Shown here one piece after another: positions 49,874 to 59,268 of a stretch of 59,268 bases of DNA (position 1 is the first letter of the stretch; each line of letters opens with the position of its first letter). A program made the translations under genes and the position numbers. The DNA is taken from assembly GCA_028712375.1 (NCBI GenBank), contig JAQTQG010000007.1:1-59268 (forward strand), in the 5' to 3' direction. The notes beneath the pieces were generated by a model, which saw nothing but the letters and a program-made list of their open reading frames with translations, had not been told where the DNA came from and searched no databases. This DNA comes from Candidatus Omnitrophota bacterium (lineage in GTDB: Bacteria; Omnitrophota; Gorgyraeia; Gygaellales; Profunditerraquicolaceae).

Positions 49874-49922
49874 AAAACACCTCCTTAAAAAATAATGTTT
49901 CGCTTGCGAATACAGCCATTTT

Positions 49923-50837
49923 CTATTTAACCGGACGGCTTTTCCATCTACGGTGGATCCAACCCCACTCCGCAGGATATTTGCGGATATATGACTCAAT
50001 TATATTTGTAAGCCTTTGGATATTAATCAAGATCACGTCCCGGGAATCCTTCCCTTCCTCCAGCTTTAACTCCGGTTCAAAGATTATCTTGTGTTGGTCA
50101 TCAGGCTGCCTGATGATAAAGCAGGGGATTAATGCCGCTTTCGTCCTTTGCGCCAAAATCACCGGGCCGGTAGCCGTAGCTGCTTTTTCGCCAAAAAAAT
50201 CAACAAATACTCCTGCCGTGCCGAAATTCTGGTCAATCGGTATAAAAATTAACTCGTTATTACGCAAAGCACTGATGGAATTATTTACGCATTCATTACG
50301 CGGCTGGCTATAAATAGTCCTGACCCCGAACTTTTTTCTTTTCTCAAGAAAGATTTTTTCCATTTTGGCATCATGCATCGGTTTCATAATCCCACCGGCC
50401 TTATAACCTTCCACCGCCAATCTTCCCAGAAGCAGCGGAAAATTCCCGAAATGCGCGCTGACCAGAATAACCCCCCGGCCGGCGGCTAAAGCTTTGTCAA
50501 GATTTTCTTTTCCCTGGATCTGCACCAGTTTCTTTAAAGCCTGCGGCTTATCAAAAAAGAACATTAATTCCACCGCGCTCTTGGCCATATACGTAAAGCA
50601 ATCTTTAGCTATTTTTTCAATTTCCTTAGGTGATTTTTCTTTGCCAAAAGCAATACCTAAGCTGTCCAGGGCTATTTTTCTCTGCTTCCCCGCAAAAATA
50701 AAAGCCAATGCCGCAATATTCTTAGCGAAAGAATAAAGGCATCCTGCCGGAATAACCTTAACAATCAAAGAACATATATTAATTCCTACCCAAGCCGCAA
50801 AACGGCTAAAACTTTTACGAATTTTTTTAAAGTCCAT
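49923..50837 (-). CDS. LpxL/HtrB-like lysophospholipid acyltransferase
   Basis: About 304 residues. Motif block VILVSAHFGNFPLLLGRL; QRKIALDSLGIAFG; IPIDQNFGTAGVFVDFFGEKAATATGP; final WGWIHRRWKSRP. Family members add secondary acyl chains to lipid A at the inner membrane. The catalytic motif is H129-x4 followed by Pro134 instead of the usual acidic residue, so activity or mechanism may differ. ATG 50837 lacks a Shine-Dalgarno; a GTG at 50855 is an alternative. Confidence 0.9.
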   Translation of the reverse strand: MDFKKIRKSFSRFAAWVGINICSLIVKVIPAGCLYSFAKNIAALAFIFAGKQRKIALDSLGIAFGKEKSPKEIEKIAKDCFTYMAKSAVELMFFFDKPQALKKLVQIQGKENLDKALAAGRGVILVSAHFGNFPLLLGRLAVEGYKAGGIMKPMHDAKMEKIFLEKRKKFGVRTIYSQPRNECVNNSISALRNNELIFIPIDQNFGTAGVFVDFFGEKAATATGPVILAQRTKAALIPCFIIRQPDDQHKIIFEPELKLEEGKDSRDVILINIQRLTNIIESYIRKYPAEWGWIHRRWKSRPVK

Positions 50838-50905
50838 TATTAATTTTGGCGGCACTCATGCCGGCCTTTAAGCCCCGGAATAGAAAACTGATTTCAGTTG
50901 GACAA

Positions 50906-50935
50906 ATTATATATCAAGCTACCCCTAAATTGCAA
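50906..50935 (-). promoter_or_regulatory. Promoter of the LpxL-like gene
   Basis: TTGCAA (50935-50930), 18-nt spacer, TATAAT (50911-50906). The leader would hold an AACTGA/TCAGTT hairpin. Confidence 0.6.
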
Positions 50936-50947
50936 GCATGAACAACT

Positions 50948-51430
50948 TTAAAGCTTATAACCAAGCTTGCGCAGCAACCCCTTACGCCAGGCAATATCTT
51001 CAGGATTTTCGATCCCCCGAGGGACTTCCCCGTCAATCACCCCTAATATACCGCGGCCGGACTGGCTCTTGGCCACGATTATTTCTGTGGGGTTAGCCGT
51101 AGCACAATATATGTTGCATACTTCAGGAATATTCTTAATGGCATTTAAGACATTGACCGGGTAAGCCTGCTTAAGAAAAATAAGAAAGCTATGCCCGCAG
51201 CCCAGCTCCAGCATATTTTTACAGGCTAAATCCACCAAATCCGGGTCATTGCCTTCGCTTCTTATTTTACAGGCTCCGGAGGCTTCCGCAAAAGCTAAGC
51301 CGAATTTTATCCCGGGAACATTAATTAAAACTTCATAAAGATCCTCAACGGTTTTAATAAAATGGCTTTGCCCTAGAATAAAATTTAAATCCAAAGGCTT
51401 ATTGATTTTTACCGCCAGGAACTCCAGCAT
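50948..51430 (-). CDS. Adenosine-specific kinase family protein
   Basis: 160 residues, single domain, usual length. GLAFAEASGACKIRSEGND, GHSFLIFLKQAYPVNVLNAIK and NIYCATANPTEIIVA then GRGILGVIDGEVPRGIE match the adenosine-specific kinase (DUF355) family, known from archaea and diverse bacteria. Cellular role poorly defined. Clear AGGAGGGG before ATG; 9 nt after the PIG-L gene. Confidence 0.92.
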   Translation of the reverse strand: MLEFLAVKINKPLDLNFILGQSHFIKTVEDLYEVLINVPGIKFGLAFAEASGACKIRSEGNDPDLVDLACKNMLELGCGHSFLIFLKQAYPVNVLNAIKNIPEVCNIYCATANPTEIIVAKSQSGRGILGVIDGEVPRGIENPEDIAWRKGLLRKLGYKL

Positions 51431-51439
51431 ATACCCCTC

Positions 51440-52849
51440 CTATTTAATCTTGACTTTACGAAATACCACCGCGTCGATAGGTAAATTGCCATGGTAGGCT
51501 TTCAGCGCTGTAAGCGCATAATCCGGCTGGCCTAAAAGATCAAGCGGGATCTTAATAATTAAAGAATTTCTTTGAAAATCTAATATTACCCCGGATTTAA
51601 TTACTTTCTTCTTGGCACTAAATATTTTACAACTTTTGCCCTTGGTAATAATCCGGATCTTGGGCATCAAAGCAAAAGGAGTATTGCGGCTATACCCAAA
51701 GATATGCAGGATTACTCCAAATCTGCTACTCAATTTCTTAGGCTTATCCAAATGCACAACAAAATAATCATCTACAACCGCATAATTTACAGTCCCCTTG
51801 TCTTCAATTGTTTCATCAGGCTGCTTTAAATCCGTTGGGCGTTGCACCTCTTCCAACATCTCTGAAACGTCAGAATAAACAACCTCCTTGCCGGGTGAAG
51901 CTGGCTGGGGCTTTAGCTCCAATTCCGGATAATCACTAAACAGTTCATTCCTTCTGGCAAAAGCCAATAAATAAAATGCGCTGGATTGTGTCTGGCTTTT
52001 ATAAAAAAGAATCGACCGGTATTTTTTGTCTAATTCCTCCGGGCTTAAATCCAAACGCTGCCAAACAAGAGGAGAATCAATAAATTTATCCGGCGGGTAT
52101 AACTCTAATTCCGGATGGTAATGCCGGGGCTTAGGCCAGCCCACACAGTGCACAAGATACGGATAAACTTCCGGCTTAGCTATCCGCGAACCTAAATCAC
52201 TTAAAGCCACCTGCAAGAACAAATATAATGTTTTATGGTCAACGTTAACATCCGCAGGATGCGACACAAATATCTTGTCCGGCTGATAGTCCAAAATCTG
52301 CTTAGTAATATCCGCCAGAATATTGCCTCCAATATACTCGGAGCCATAAGAAGGATTGTCTTTATAAGGCACGCGGGATATCCGGGTTAACCGGTCGCGA
52401 AAAGGTTTACCCGCTTCCCAATATTTACAAAAAATCTCAAAAGTACCGTAATCCGGATACCCTAAAAACACCAGGTCTTTTTCCGCCAACCCCAGGAATT
52501 TCATCGCTTTAATCGACTCTTGCTGGCGCACTTTGCCCAAATGAATAAACTCACCCTGGCGGATAGTAATTCTTTTTTCATAAACAATAAACGCCAGTTC
52601 GTTATGGTCACCGTTAGTTAGAAAAACTATTTTAACCTGCGCTCCCGCTTTAAGCGCTTTTTGAATAACTCCTGCGCAAGCGATTGCTTCATCATCCGGA
52701 TGCGGTGCCAGAATTAAAACTTTCTGGCCCGGTTGAAAAGCAGGTAATTCTACCTCATGGCTTTTCCACTTTAAACCGGATTGCTGAACCCCCGCACAAC
52801 CTGCGGATAACCAAATAAACACAAATATTAATATTTTTATTCTACGCAT
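51440..52849 (-). CDS. Lipoprotein PIG-L/LmbE-family deacetylase
   Basis: 469 residues. Lipobox at Cys18 (SAGC). The deacetylase motif PHPDDEAIACAG carries metal ligands His and Asp with catalytic Asp; the third ligand is in HPADVNVDH. The ~150-residue C-terminal domain is not recognised. It may remove N-acetyl groups from amino sugars in envelope glycans; being a lipoprotein, it works outside the cytoplasm. A promoter 6 nt upstream predicts a leaderless start. Confidence 0.9.
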   Translation of the reverse strand: MRRIKILIFVFIWLSAGCAGVQQSGLKWKSHEVELPAFQPGQKVLILAPHPDDEAIACAGVIQKALKAGAQVKIVFLTNGDHNELAFIVYEKRITIRQGEFIHLGKVRQQESIKAMKFLGLAEKDLVFLGYPDYGTFEIFCKYWEAGKPFRDRLTRISRVPYKDNPSYGSEYIGGNILADITKQILDYQPDKIFVSHPADVNVDHKTLYLFLQVALSDLGSRIAKPEVYPYLVHCVGWPKPRHYHPELELYPPDKFIDSPLVWQRLDLSPEELDKKYRSILFYKSQTQSSAFYLLAFARRNELFSDYPELELKPQPASPGKEVVYSDVSEMLEEVQRPTDLKQPDETIEDKGTVNYAVVDDYFVVHLDKPKKLSSRFGVILHIFGYSRNTPFALMPKIRIITKGKSCKIFSAKKKVIKSGVILDFQRNSLIIKIPLDLLGQPDYALTALKAYHGNLPIDAVVFRKVKIK

Positions 52850-52855
52850 AAGTTT

Positions 52856-52884
52856 ATTCTATCATTAAAGTAATTTTTTTTCGA
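52856..52884 (-). promoter_or_regulatory. Promoter of the PIG-L gene, predicts leaderless mRNA
   Basis: TCGAAA (52884-52879), 17-nt spacer, TAGAAT (52861-52856), exactly 6 nt before ATG. The -35 is weak. Confidence 0.5.
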
Positions 52885-53006
52885 GCATTTTAATAAACGC
52901 CTGGCTTAGAATTTCCGGTATATATAAGTATTTCCCCCTATAAACGCCGGGTTTTTCGTTTACAATCCGCCGTAGGCCAAGGACAATTCTATCCCCGATT
53001 TAACGT

Positions 53007-53034
53007 TTGCAAACCACAGTAATTATTATACAAT
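53007..53034 (+). promoter_or_regulatory. Promoter of the CDF transporter gene, predicts leaderless mRNA
   Basis: TTGCAA (53007-53012), 16-nt spacer, TACAAT (53029-53034), exactly 6 nt before ATG 53041, and no ribosome site. Confidence 0.68.
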
Positions 53035-53040
53035 AATACC

Positions 53041-53919
53041 ATGACCGCGGATATCCGGAAACATTATCAGAAAATCAGAAAGATCCTGGTTATCATCTTA
53101 GCCTTAAACTGGGCGGTAGCTTTAGCCAAGATAATTTACGGATTAAACAGCCGCTGTTCCAGTATGGCTGCAGACGGATTCCATTCTTTATCTGACGGGA
53201 CGTCCAATCTTATTGGAATAATCGGCATCTATTTCGCCTGTCAACCGGTAGACAAAGACCACCCCTACGGACATAAAAAATATGAAACCTTGTTTTCCCT
53301 GGGGATTGCCGCTATGCTCTTCCTTGTTTCATTCAATTTATTAAAACAAGGCTGGCAGCGCCTGCATCATCCGATCCCCTTCCAGGCAGACCTGGGCAGC
53401 TTCATAATAATGCTGATTACTTTAGCGGTAAATATTTATGTAATGCGCTATGAATATAAAAAAGGCAAGGCCTTAAAAAGCGATATACTGGTTTCGGATT
53501 CCCTGCATACCCGGGCAGATATTTTTACTTCTTTTTCGGTAATCATCTCCCTCATTGTCACCCGCATGGGATTCCCTCTAATTGACCCCATTGCCACCAT
53601 ATTAATCGCGTTATTTATCGGATACGCTGCTTTTGAGATTGTTAAAGAAAGCTCGGATGTGCTATGCGACACAGCAGTTTTCCTGGACGATCAAAAAGTC
53701 AAAGATATTGTATTAAAAGTACCGGGGGTGCGCTCCTGCCATAAGATTCGCAGCCGCGGCAGGATCGATGATATTTACATAGATTTACATGTACAGGTTA
53801 ATCCCAGCATGCATATAGATAATGCCCACCAGATAAGCGACCGCATTGAAGAGGCAATTAAAATCGCCATTCCCGGGATAACGGATGTCGTAGTGCACAT
53901 GGAACCTTTGGGCCGCTAA
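53041..53919 (+). CDS. Cation diffusion facilitator (CDF) transporter
   Basis: 292 residues, six spans. Metal sites: SSMAADGFHSLSDGTSN (HxxxD) and SDSLHTRADIFTS (HxxxD). DHPYGHKKYETLFSLG is the family loop. The C-terminal cytoplasmic domain HKIRSRGRIDDIYIDLHVQVNP is typical. It exports zinc, iron or manganese against the proton gradient. Single gene on the plus strand, divergent from the PIG-L gene. Confidence 0.95.
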   Translation: MTADIRKHYQKIRKILVIILALNWAVALAKIIYGLNSRCSSMAADGFHSLSDGTSNLIGIIGIYFACQPVDKDHPYGHKKYETLFSLGIAAMLFLVSFNLLKQGWQRLHHPIPFQADLGSFIIMLITLAVNIYVMRYEYKKGKALKSDILVSDSLHTRADIFTSFSVIISLIVTRMGFPLIDPIATILIALFIGYAAFEIVKESSDVLCDTAVFLDDQKVKDIVLKVPGVRSCHKIRSRGRIDDIYIDLHVQVNPSMHIDNAHQISDRIEEAIKIAIPGITDVVVHMEPLGR

Positions 53920-53951
53920 ATATATTCAAAAGGGCGAACAAAATACTGCTT

Positions 53952-54090
53952 AACCTGCGAGCTTAAACCCAGCGCAGGTTACAACCAGAATAATCAATAA
54001 AACTCTTTTTATCATTTCGTGTCCGGATATAATATGCTCCGCAAAGAGCACATCGGCACAACCGCCGTAGAAAACAGCGCACCCCCGGAC
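53952..54090. other. Structured intergenic region between CDF and lnt genes
   Basis: AACCTGCG/CGCAGGTT (53952-53980) forms a hairpin. A three-way fold follows: outer GTCCGG (54021-54026) with CCGGAC (54085-54090), inner TGCTC/GAGCA (54035-54050) and CGGC/GCCG (54054-54067). It lies between convergent genes; function unknown. Confidence 0.55.
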
Positions 54091-54113
54091 TTCTCCCTGG
54101 GCTGGGCATCTGG

Positions 54114-55616
54114 TTAAGCGCGGGGTTTTAATAAGTAGCGGTTTCTTAAAAAGGATATTATAACGCAGGCATTAAACAGTAGGCAAAAAACAGGGAAAAA
54201 ATTTCCGTAGCGATTATAAATGGTGCGATTGCCTCCGGCTAAACAAATGCTCTGGCTGCTGTAGCCTTGAACAAAAATATCTTTACCTAAAGCATCCCGC
54301 ACGGTTGCCGATATTTTTCCGGATGGATCAATAAAACCGGAAATCCCCGTATTGGCTGCCCGGGCTAAATATACGCGATTCTCAACCGACCTAAAAACCG
54401 AAGCGGCACAATGCTGATACGCAGCGCTGCTTTCTTTATACCAGGCATCATTAGTAATGTTCACCAGAAACCTTGCCCCCCGTTTTACAAACTCCCGGGA
54501 TAATTCCGGGAAAAGGTCCTCGAAACAAATCAGCACGCCAAAATTAGCGGGCTGGTTAAATATCGTATACTCCCGGCCCGGCTGGATATCACCAATCGGA
54601 GCAATTGTTTCTAAAAATGGAAAAATATTTTTAAGCGGGATGTACTCGCCAAAAGGAACTAAATGCAGCTTACTATAAGTTGCTACCGGGATACCTTTTC
54701 CGTTAATAAGCAAAGCGCTGTTAAAATAATTCTGATTAGAATATGCAACCGCGCCGGCCAGCAGGTTGGTATTAAGTTGGCCGGCCAGAGAAAAAACCTG
54801 CATAAACTCAAGGTCATCCCTGCCCCAAAGGCCGGGGACAGACGATTCCGGCCAAATGATCAATTCCGGTTTATCTGCCGCGGCGGCCACCGTGAGGCCT
54901 CTATACCTGCTCTGGATAAAGCTAACCGCCCGTCTGTCCCACTTCAAATCCTGAAAAATATTCCCCTGCACCACCGAAACTTTAACCTGTTCCTTAGGGT
55001 TACACCAAACCGATTTATAATTTAGCCTTACTACGCCATAACTAAGCGATAAAATCAGGGCGAAAACAGAAAAAAACAGGATTTTTATTCCGGCGCTCTT
55101 GCGTAAGAATAAATAAAGCGCGGTATTGACTAAGACAATCAAAAAGCAAACTCCCCAGGCCCCGGTAATATCCGCGATCTGAATAACCGGCAAGTTCCTA
55201 TATTGAGAAAACCCGATCAAAGCCCAAGGAAACCCGGTAAATAAATAACTCCGCACATACTCTAGTAAAACCCAGCTGGCAGGAAGAAAGAGCAAACATC
55301 TGCCGGCGGAAAGAAAACGCGAAAAATAAACGGCTCCGCCAAAAATGGCAAAATAAACAGATAAGTACAATATTAAGATTGACTGTCCGAGCAAAGTAAC
55401 GTGGATAAGCCAATAAACGGTGAATGCCCAAAAAAATATTCCGCAGGACAAAGCAATGAACATAGCCTGGCGCAGAGATTTATTTTCTAGTGCAATAAAT
55501 AAGGGGATAAAACCGCACCAGGCAAACAACCATAGGCTTGCGCCAAAGACGGAAAAACTTGAAAAGGAAAGAGATAATAAGGCCGCAGCAAAAATAGAAA
55601 GGATTACAACTCTCAT
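54114..55616 (-). CDS. lnt: Apolipoprotein N-acyltransferase
   Basis: 500 residues. About six to eight N-terminal spans precede a nitrilase domain. The catalytic triad is visible: Glu in [11 protein letters not shown], Lys in [15 protein letters not shown] and Cys in [17 protein letters not shown]. It adds the third acyl chain to lipoproteins in the inner membrane, fitting the many lipoproteins here. ATG 55616 overlaps the secA stop as ATGA; GGAGA lies upstream. Confidence 0.96.
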   Translation of the reverse strand: MRVVILSIFAAALLSLSFSSFSVFGASLWLFAWCGFIPLFIALENKSLRQAMFIALSCGIFFWAFTVYWLIHVTLLGQSILILYLSVYFAIFGGAVYFSRFLSAGRCLLFLPASWVLLEYVRSYLFTGFPWALIGFSQYRNLPVIQIADITGAWGVCFLIVLVNTALYLFLRKSAGIKILFFSVFALILSLSYGVVRLNYKSVWCNPKEQVKVSVVQGNIFQDLKWDRRAVSFIQSRYRGLTVAAAADKPELIIWPESSVPGLWGRDDLEFMQVFSLAGQLNTNLLAGAVAYSNQNYFNSALLINGKGIPVATYSKLHLVPFGEYIPLKNIFPFLETIAPIGDIQPGREYTIFNQPANFGVLICFEDLFPELSREFVKRGARFLVNITNDAWYKESSAAYQHCAASVFRSVENRVYLARAANTGISGFIDPSGKISATVRDALGKDIFVQGYSSQSICLAGGNRTIYNRYGNFFPVFCLLFNACVIISFLRNRYLLKPRA

Positions 55617-58537
55617 TCTCCACAACACTTCTTGAACTTTTTTCCCGAGCCGCAGGGACAGGGCTCATTACGGCCGACTTTAGGCGAATGCGGCTGCGCA
55701 ACGGGGCCGGTTGTGCGGCCGGGCACAATTTGCCCCTGCGGTGGAATACTTTCCTGCGCGGCGGAATCCGGAAACTGCGCCAGTTCCGGATGGTTCAATT
55801 CTTTAGGCAAAGAACTAAAAACCCCCTGGAACTTATCCGGTTTAACCGATTCTAATTTAAAAATAGTCTGCACCGCATCCTCTTCAATAGCGCTAATCAT
55901 CTGACTGAACATTCCGAAAGCCTCGCGTTTATATTCAATCAAAGGGTCTCTTTGCCCGTAAGCCCGCAAGCCGATCCCCTCGCGTAAACTATCCATAGCA
56001 TAAAGATGGTCCTTCCATTTGCTATCGATAATCTGCAGAAAAACCATCCGCTCCAGATTACGCAGCAATTCCTGGCCGATCACTTTCTCTTTATTCTCAT
56101 AAGCTGACAACAACTCCTGGATTAATTTTTCCTTAATTGCCTCAGCGGATTGATTACTAAATATTTGCGCATCTAACTGCAATCCAAAATTTAAATCCAT
56201 AAAACTAATTAACCCGGCACTATCCAATTCAGAAGAATCAACAGGCTGATAAATCTTTAAATAGTCATCCGCTAATTTCGAAATGATTTCAACAATGTTC
56301 TCCCGCAAAGAAAACCCCTCCAGGATCTGGCGGCGCTGGCCATAAATAATTTCCCTCTGCTTATTCATTACATTATCATACTCTAGAAGCTGTTTGCGGA
56401 TTTCAAAGTTATGCTGCTCTACTCTGCGCTGGGCGATTTCAATTGAACCGCTTACCCAGGGATGCTCAATCACCTGCCCCTCCTCCAGGCCCAGTTTTTC
56501 CATTAACCCGATAATCCTGTCGGACCCGAACAGGCGCATCAGGTCATCTTTTAAAGACACATAAAAACGCGAACTTCCCGGGTCCCCCTGGCGGCCGCAA
56601 CGGCCGCGCAGCTGATTATCAATCCTGCGAGCCTCATGCCGCTCAGTGCCTAAAACATGCAAGCCGCCTAAGCCCACTACTTTATCATGCTCAATAGCCG
56701 CCATAGATTTATAATGCTCAAGGATTTTTTTGTATTCAACAGCATAATCCGGATCTCCTGAATCCAATTTCTGCTTAGCCACATTTTTCGCTACAAACTC
56801 CGGATTACCGCCTAAAAGTATATCTGTACCGCGGCCGGCCATATTTGTGGCAATCGTCACACCCTTATAGCTGCCAGCCTGGGCGATAATCTGGGCTTCC
56901 ATTTCATGGTATTTGGCATTTAACACCTGATGTTTAATCCCCCGGCGCTTTAACATCTCGGAAAGTTTTTCAGATTTATCAATCGTGATCGTACCCACCA
57001 ATACCGGTTTACCCAGGTTACTTAACTCCACAATCTCCTCGACCACCGCGGCAAACTTTTCTTCTTCCGTTTTATAAATACGATCCGGATAATTCTTGCG
57101 CACCAAAGGCTGATTAGTCGGCAACACTACAACATCCAGCTGATATATACTCTTAAATTCATTGGCTTCCGTAAAAGCCGTACCCGTCATTCCGGACAGC
57201 TTCTCATACATCCGGAAATAATTCTGAAAAGTAATCGTGGCTAAAGTCTGATTTTCCCGCTCAATTTTTAATCCCTCTTTAGACTCTACCGCCTGATGTA
57301 AGCCATCGGACCAGCGCCTGCCTGGCATGAGACGCCCGGTAAATTCATCAACAATAATTACCTCTCCATCCTTAATTACATAATCCACGTCGCGCTGGAA
57401 AAATTCTTTAGCCCGTAAAGCTTGAATGGTATGATGGCGGTATTCAATAGTCTCCAAAGCGTGCAGAGTATCTACTCCCCAAAGCTTGGAAGCCTTCAGC
57501 TCCCCGGCTTCGGTAAGCGCAACGGTTTGCGCTTTCTCATCGGCCACATAGTCGAAACCTTTCCCTAGATCTATACCCTTATATTTTGCGTCAATCTCAT
57601 CGCGCTCCGTAACTCTCCGGCCGTCTAATTGTTCAACTATTTTTTTAGCGGTGTAATATTTTTCGGTTGATTCTTCCGCCGGGCCGGAAATAATTAAAGG
57701 TGTGCGCGCTTCATCGATCAGAATAGAATCCACTTCATCTACGATCGCATAATAAAACGGCCGCTGCACCAAATCATGCGTGGAATATTTCATATTGTCG
57801 CGCAAATAATCAAACCCGAATTCATTATTCGTTCCGTAAGTAATATCGCAGGCATAAGCAAGTTTTCTTTCGGCATCCGACATGTCATGCTGGATAGTCC
57901 CTACCGATAAACCCAAAAATTCATAGATCGGCCCCATCCACTCGCGGTCGCGGCGGGCCAGGTAATCGTTAACTGTTACCACATGCACGCCTTTACCCAA
58001 CAAAGCATTCAGATAAGCCGATAGCGTGGCAACCAGGGTCTTTCCTTCTCCGGTAGACATCTCCGCAATCCGGCCTTCGTGCAAAATAATCCCCCCGATA
58101 ATCTGCACATCAAAATGCCGCAGGCCGATTGTCCGGCGGGACGCCTCTCTAACTACAGCAAAAGCCTCCGGTAAAATATCCGCGAAAATCCGGTTACGGC
58201 TAATTTTCAGTTTTTCTTTTATTTTTTCCTTCTCTTCCGGCATAGCGACATTAAGCATCGCCTGCTGCAATTCTTCAAATTCCTGTTGAAACTGCGCAGA
58301 TTTCTTTTTTAAATGTTCTTTAAACTCTTCTGTTTTAGCGGCAAGCTGGCTGTCCGTTAAAGCGCTTATCCGGCTTTCGCAGGAATTTACCAGATTAACC
58401 AGCCGGGCCACCTCCGCCATTTTATTCATTGAAGGGCTGGGCATATCGGCATGTAAAGTAATCTTTAATTCCGGAAATTTCTTCGCAATCAAACTTTGCT
58501 TATTTTTAAGAATGAGTTTCTTGATTAATCCTAGCAT
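55613..58537 (-). CDS. secA: Preprotein translocase ATPase
   Basis: 974 residues, full length. Walker [22 protein letters not shown]-like [19 protein letters not shown], nucleotide domain 2 [15 protein letters not shown], and the C-terminal SEC-C zinc motif [14 protein letters not shown]. It drives export through SecYEG. AGGAGA before ATG. Overlaps lnt by ATGA, so the export and lipoprotein-maturation genes are coupled. Confidence 0.98.
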   Translation of the reverse strand: MLGLIKKLILKNKQSLIAKKFPELKITLHADMPSPSMNKMAEVARLVNLVNSCESRISALTDSQLAAKTEEFKEHLKKKSAQFQQEFEELQQAMLNVAMPEEKEKIKEKLKISRNRIFADILPEAFAVVREASRRTIGLRHFDVQIIGGIILHEGRIAEMSTGEGKTLVATLSAYLNALLGKGVHVVTVNDYLARRDREWMGPIYEFLGLSVGTIQHDMSDAERKLAYACDITYGTNNEFGFDYLRDNMKYSTHDLVQRPFYYAIVDEVDSILIDEARTPLIISGPAEESTEKYYTAKKIVEQLDGRRVTERDEIDAKYKGIDLGKGFDYVADEKAQTVALTEAGELKASKLWGVDTLHALETIEYRHHTIQALRAKEFFQRDVDYVIKDGEVIIVDEFTGRLMPGRRWSDGLHQAVESKEGLKIERENQTLATITFQNYFRMYEKLSGMTGTAFTEANEFKSIYQLDVVVLPTNQPLVRKNYPDRIYKTEEEKFAAVVEEIVELSNLGKPVLVGTITIDKSEKLSEMLKRRGIKHQVLNAKYHEMEAQIIAQAGSYKGVTIATNMAGRGTDILLGGNPEFVAKNVAKQKLDSGDPDYAVEYKKILEHYKSMAAIEHDKVVGLGGLHVLGTERHEARRIDNQLRGRCGRQGDPGSSRFYVSLKDDLMRLFGSDRIIGLMEKLGLEEGQVIEHPWVSGSIEIAQRRVEQHNFEIRKQLLEYDNVMNKQREIIYGQRRQILEGFSLRENIVEIISKLADDYLKIYQPVDSSELDSAGLISFMDLNFGLQLDAQIFSNQSAEAIKEKLIQELLSAYENKEKVIGQELLRNLERMVFLQIIDSKWKDHLYAMDSLREGIGLRAYGQRDPLIEYKREAFGMFSQMISAIEEDAVQTIFKLESVKPDKFQGVFSSLPKELNHPELAQFPDSAAQESIPPQGQIVPGRTTGPVAQPHSPKVGRNEPCPCGSGKKFKKCCGE

Positions 58538-58553
58538 TTCTCTCCTAAATTCT

Positions 58554-58591
58554 AAAAAATCCCGGGGGCGCTTCTTAAGATAAGCGTCCCC
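58554..58591 (-). terminator. Terminator between prfB and secA
   Basis: GGGGACGCTT / AAGCGCCCCC stem (one mismatch) with loop ATCTTAAG, followed on the minus strand by GGGATTTTTTAG. It lies 5 nt past the prfB stop and 27 nt before the secA start. Confidence 0.72.
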
Positions 58592-58596
58592 ATGTT

Positions 58597-59268
58597 TTAT
58601 TTATTAGCACTAAACTTTAAATACGCCTCAATAAATTCATCCAAACCGCCGTCTAAGATCTTTTGACTGTCTCCGGTTTCAAAATCCGTGCGGTGATCTT
58701 TTACTAAATTATAAGGATGCAAGACATAAGAACGAATCTGGCTGCCCCACTCAATTTTCTTCTTATCCGCATCATGTTGCTTTATTTCTTCAGCTTTTTT
58801 GGCCTGCTCTGCTTCATAAATACGCGCTTTCAATATCTTTAAAGCCGTTTGCTTATTCTGAAACTGCGAGCGCTCATTCTGGCATTGCGCAACAATGCCG
58901 CTGGGCAAATGGGTAATCCTCACCGCCGAATCCGTGGTGTTAACGCTTTGTCCGCCGGCGCCCTTGGCCCGGAAAACATCCACACGTAAATCACTTTCTT
59001 CAATCTTTATATCCAGTTCTTCTTCTATCTCCGGAATGACATCCACAGAAGCAAAAGAGGTATGCCTGCGTTTATTCGCATCAAAAGGAGAAATCCGCAC
59101 TAAGCGATGCACGCCCCGCTCTGCCTTTAAATAGCCAAATGCGTAAGGCCCCTCGATCAACAAGGTAACATTTTTAATCCCTGCTTCTTCTCCGGGGAGA
59201 ATATCAATGGTTTTAACGTTATAACCGCGGCTTTCTGCAAAACGGCTGTACATCCTTAAAAGCATCCC
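58597..59268 (-). CDS. prfB: Peptide chain release factor 2 (C-terminal part)
   Basis: The window cuts the gene: 224 codons are seen and the N-terminal third lies beyond the right edge. The catalytic [18 protein letters not shown] holds the GGQ loop; [20 protein letters not shown], and [19 protein letters not shown] are typical RF2. It ends translation at UGA and UAA. Whether the usual programmed frameshift is present cannot be seen here. Confidence 0.96.
   Translation of the reverse strand, partial: GMLLRMYSRFAESRGYNVKTIDILPGEEAGIKNVTLLIEGPYAFGYLKAERGVHRLVRISPFDANKRRHTSFASVDVIPEIEEELDIKIEESDLRVDVFRAKGAGGQSVNTTDSAVRITHLPSGIVAQCQNERSQFQNKQTALKILKARIYEAEQAKKAEEIKQHDADKKKIEWGSQIRSYVLHPYNLVKDHRTDFETGDSQKILDGGLDEFIEAYLKFSANK

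Noticed and set aside
50806-50860. Ten-codon upstream ORF (ATG AGT GCC...) overlapping the LpxL-like start
   Set aside because: It has an AAAGG site but nothing else; too short to call, kept only as a reason why the lpxL-like start is uncertain.
54021-54090. tRNA or tRNA pseudogene
   Set aside because: Length fits but there is no T arm or T-loop motif and inner arms are misplaced.

Overview
The window looks like a chromosomal segment of a Gram-negative, anaerobic or microaerophilic bacterium. Gram-negative signs are a TonB-dependent outer-membrane receptor, Lnt, an LpxL/HtrB-like acyltransferase, several lipoproteins and UppP. Anaerobic signs are a hybrid cluster protein, superoxide reductase, rubredoxin, an FprA-type flavodiiron protein and a B12-binding radical SAM protein. 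The gene set and the many tiny palindromic repeats fit an uncultured lineage such as Omnitrophota (PVC side of the tree); that placement is inference. Almost all genes are on the minus strand. Exceptions are the DegT/hydrolase pair (37.0-39.2 kb) and one cation efflux gene (53.0-53.9 kb). No phage, IS transposase, rRNA or CRISPR array was seen.

Layout, left to right. 0-10 kb: an SGNH-type protein interrupted by TPRs, a B12/radical SAM protein, tRNA-Phe(GAA), an Na+:amino-acid (NSS) symporter with a 34-residue partner, a MazG-like protein, lipoproteins, a cNMP-binding/P-loop/patatin fusion and a GH1 glycosidase. 10-20 kb: a palindrome-rich spacer, an MFS exporter, YqeY, a PfkB kinase, UppP, RluA-type synthase, NadA, MnmA, cold-shock protein, a TonB receptor and BirA. 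20-32.5 kb: a long co-directional run of sulfur, selenium-like and redox genes (AIR-synthase-like protein, IscS/NifS, LarE, Nfu, TrxB, glutaredoxin, FprA, ferredoxin-reductase-like protein, Tpx, rubredoxin, superoxide reductase, Hcp, HD protein, ferredoxin). At its head is an Rrf2 regulator whose promoter carries a palindromic operator candidate. 32.5-45 kb: two metal/anion permeases, a paired SMR-like transporter, GNAT and DegT enzymes, a HAD/aminotransferase/ureohydrolase operon, AmmeMemoRadiSam enzyme, a PP-loop sulfurtransferase-like protein and a ZIP transporter. 45-59 kb: a 26-residue basic protein, lipoproteins, an anion permease, BioY, LpxL-like protein, adenosine-specific kinase, PIG-L deacetylase, CDF transporter, Lnt, SecA and a partial PrfB.

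How genes work together. Rubredoxin, its probable NAD(P)H reductase, FprA, superoxide reductase, Tpx, Hcp and TrxB/Grx form a plausible O2/ROS/NO detoxification relay under one Rrf2 switch. IscS, Nfu, LarE and MnmA serve Fe-S, sulfur and tRNA thiolation needs. BioY plus BirA suggest biotin salvage.

The most unusual content is non-coding. (1) Hairpins with a GA-opposite-GA step under a small G..A loop. (2) Hairpins with mostly 11-nt loops carrying CCAAT, one apparently inserted into the loop of another with a TA duplication. (3) About 75-bp inverted-repeat elements that fill three intergenic gaps and place the next gene's Shine-Dalgarno inside the hairpin's 3' arm. (4) Several sigma70-like promoters whose -10 box lies exactly 6 nt before ATG, predicting leaderless mRNAs. 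Three genes below 60 codons were recovered by direct translation (NSS small subunit, rubredoxin, basic 26-mer), plus a 19-codon leader ORF.
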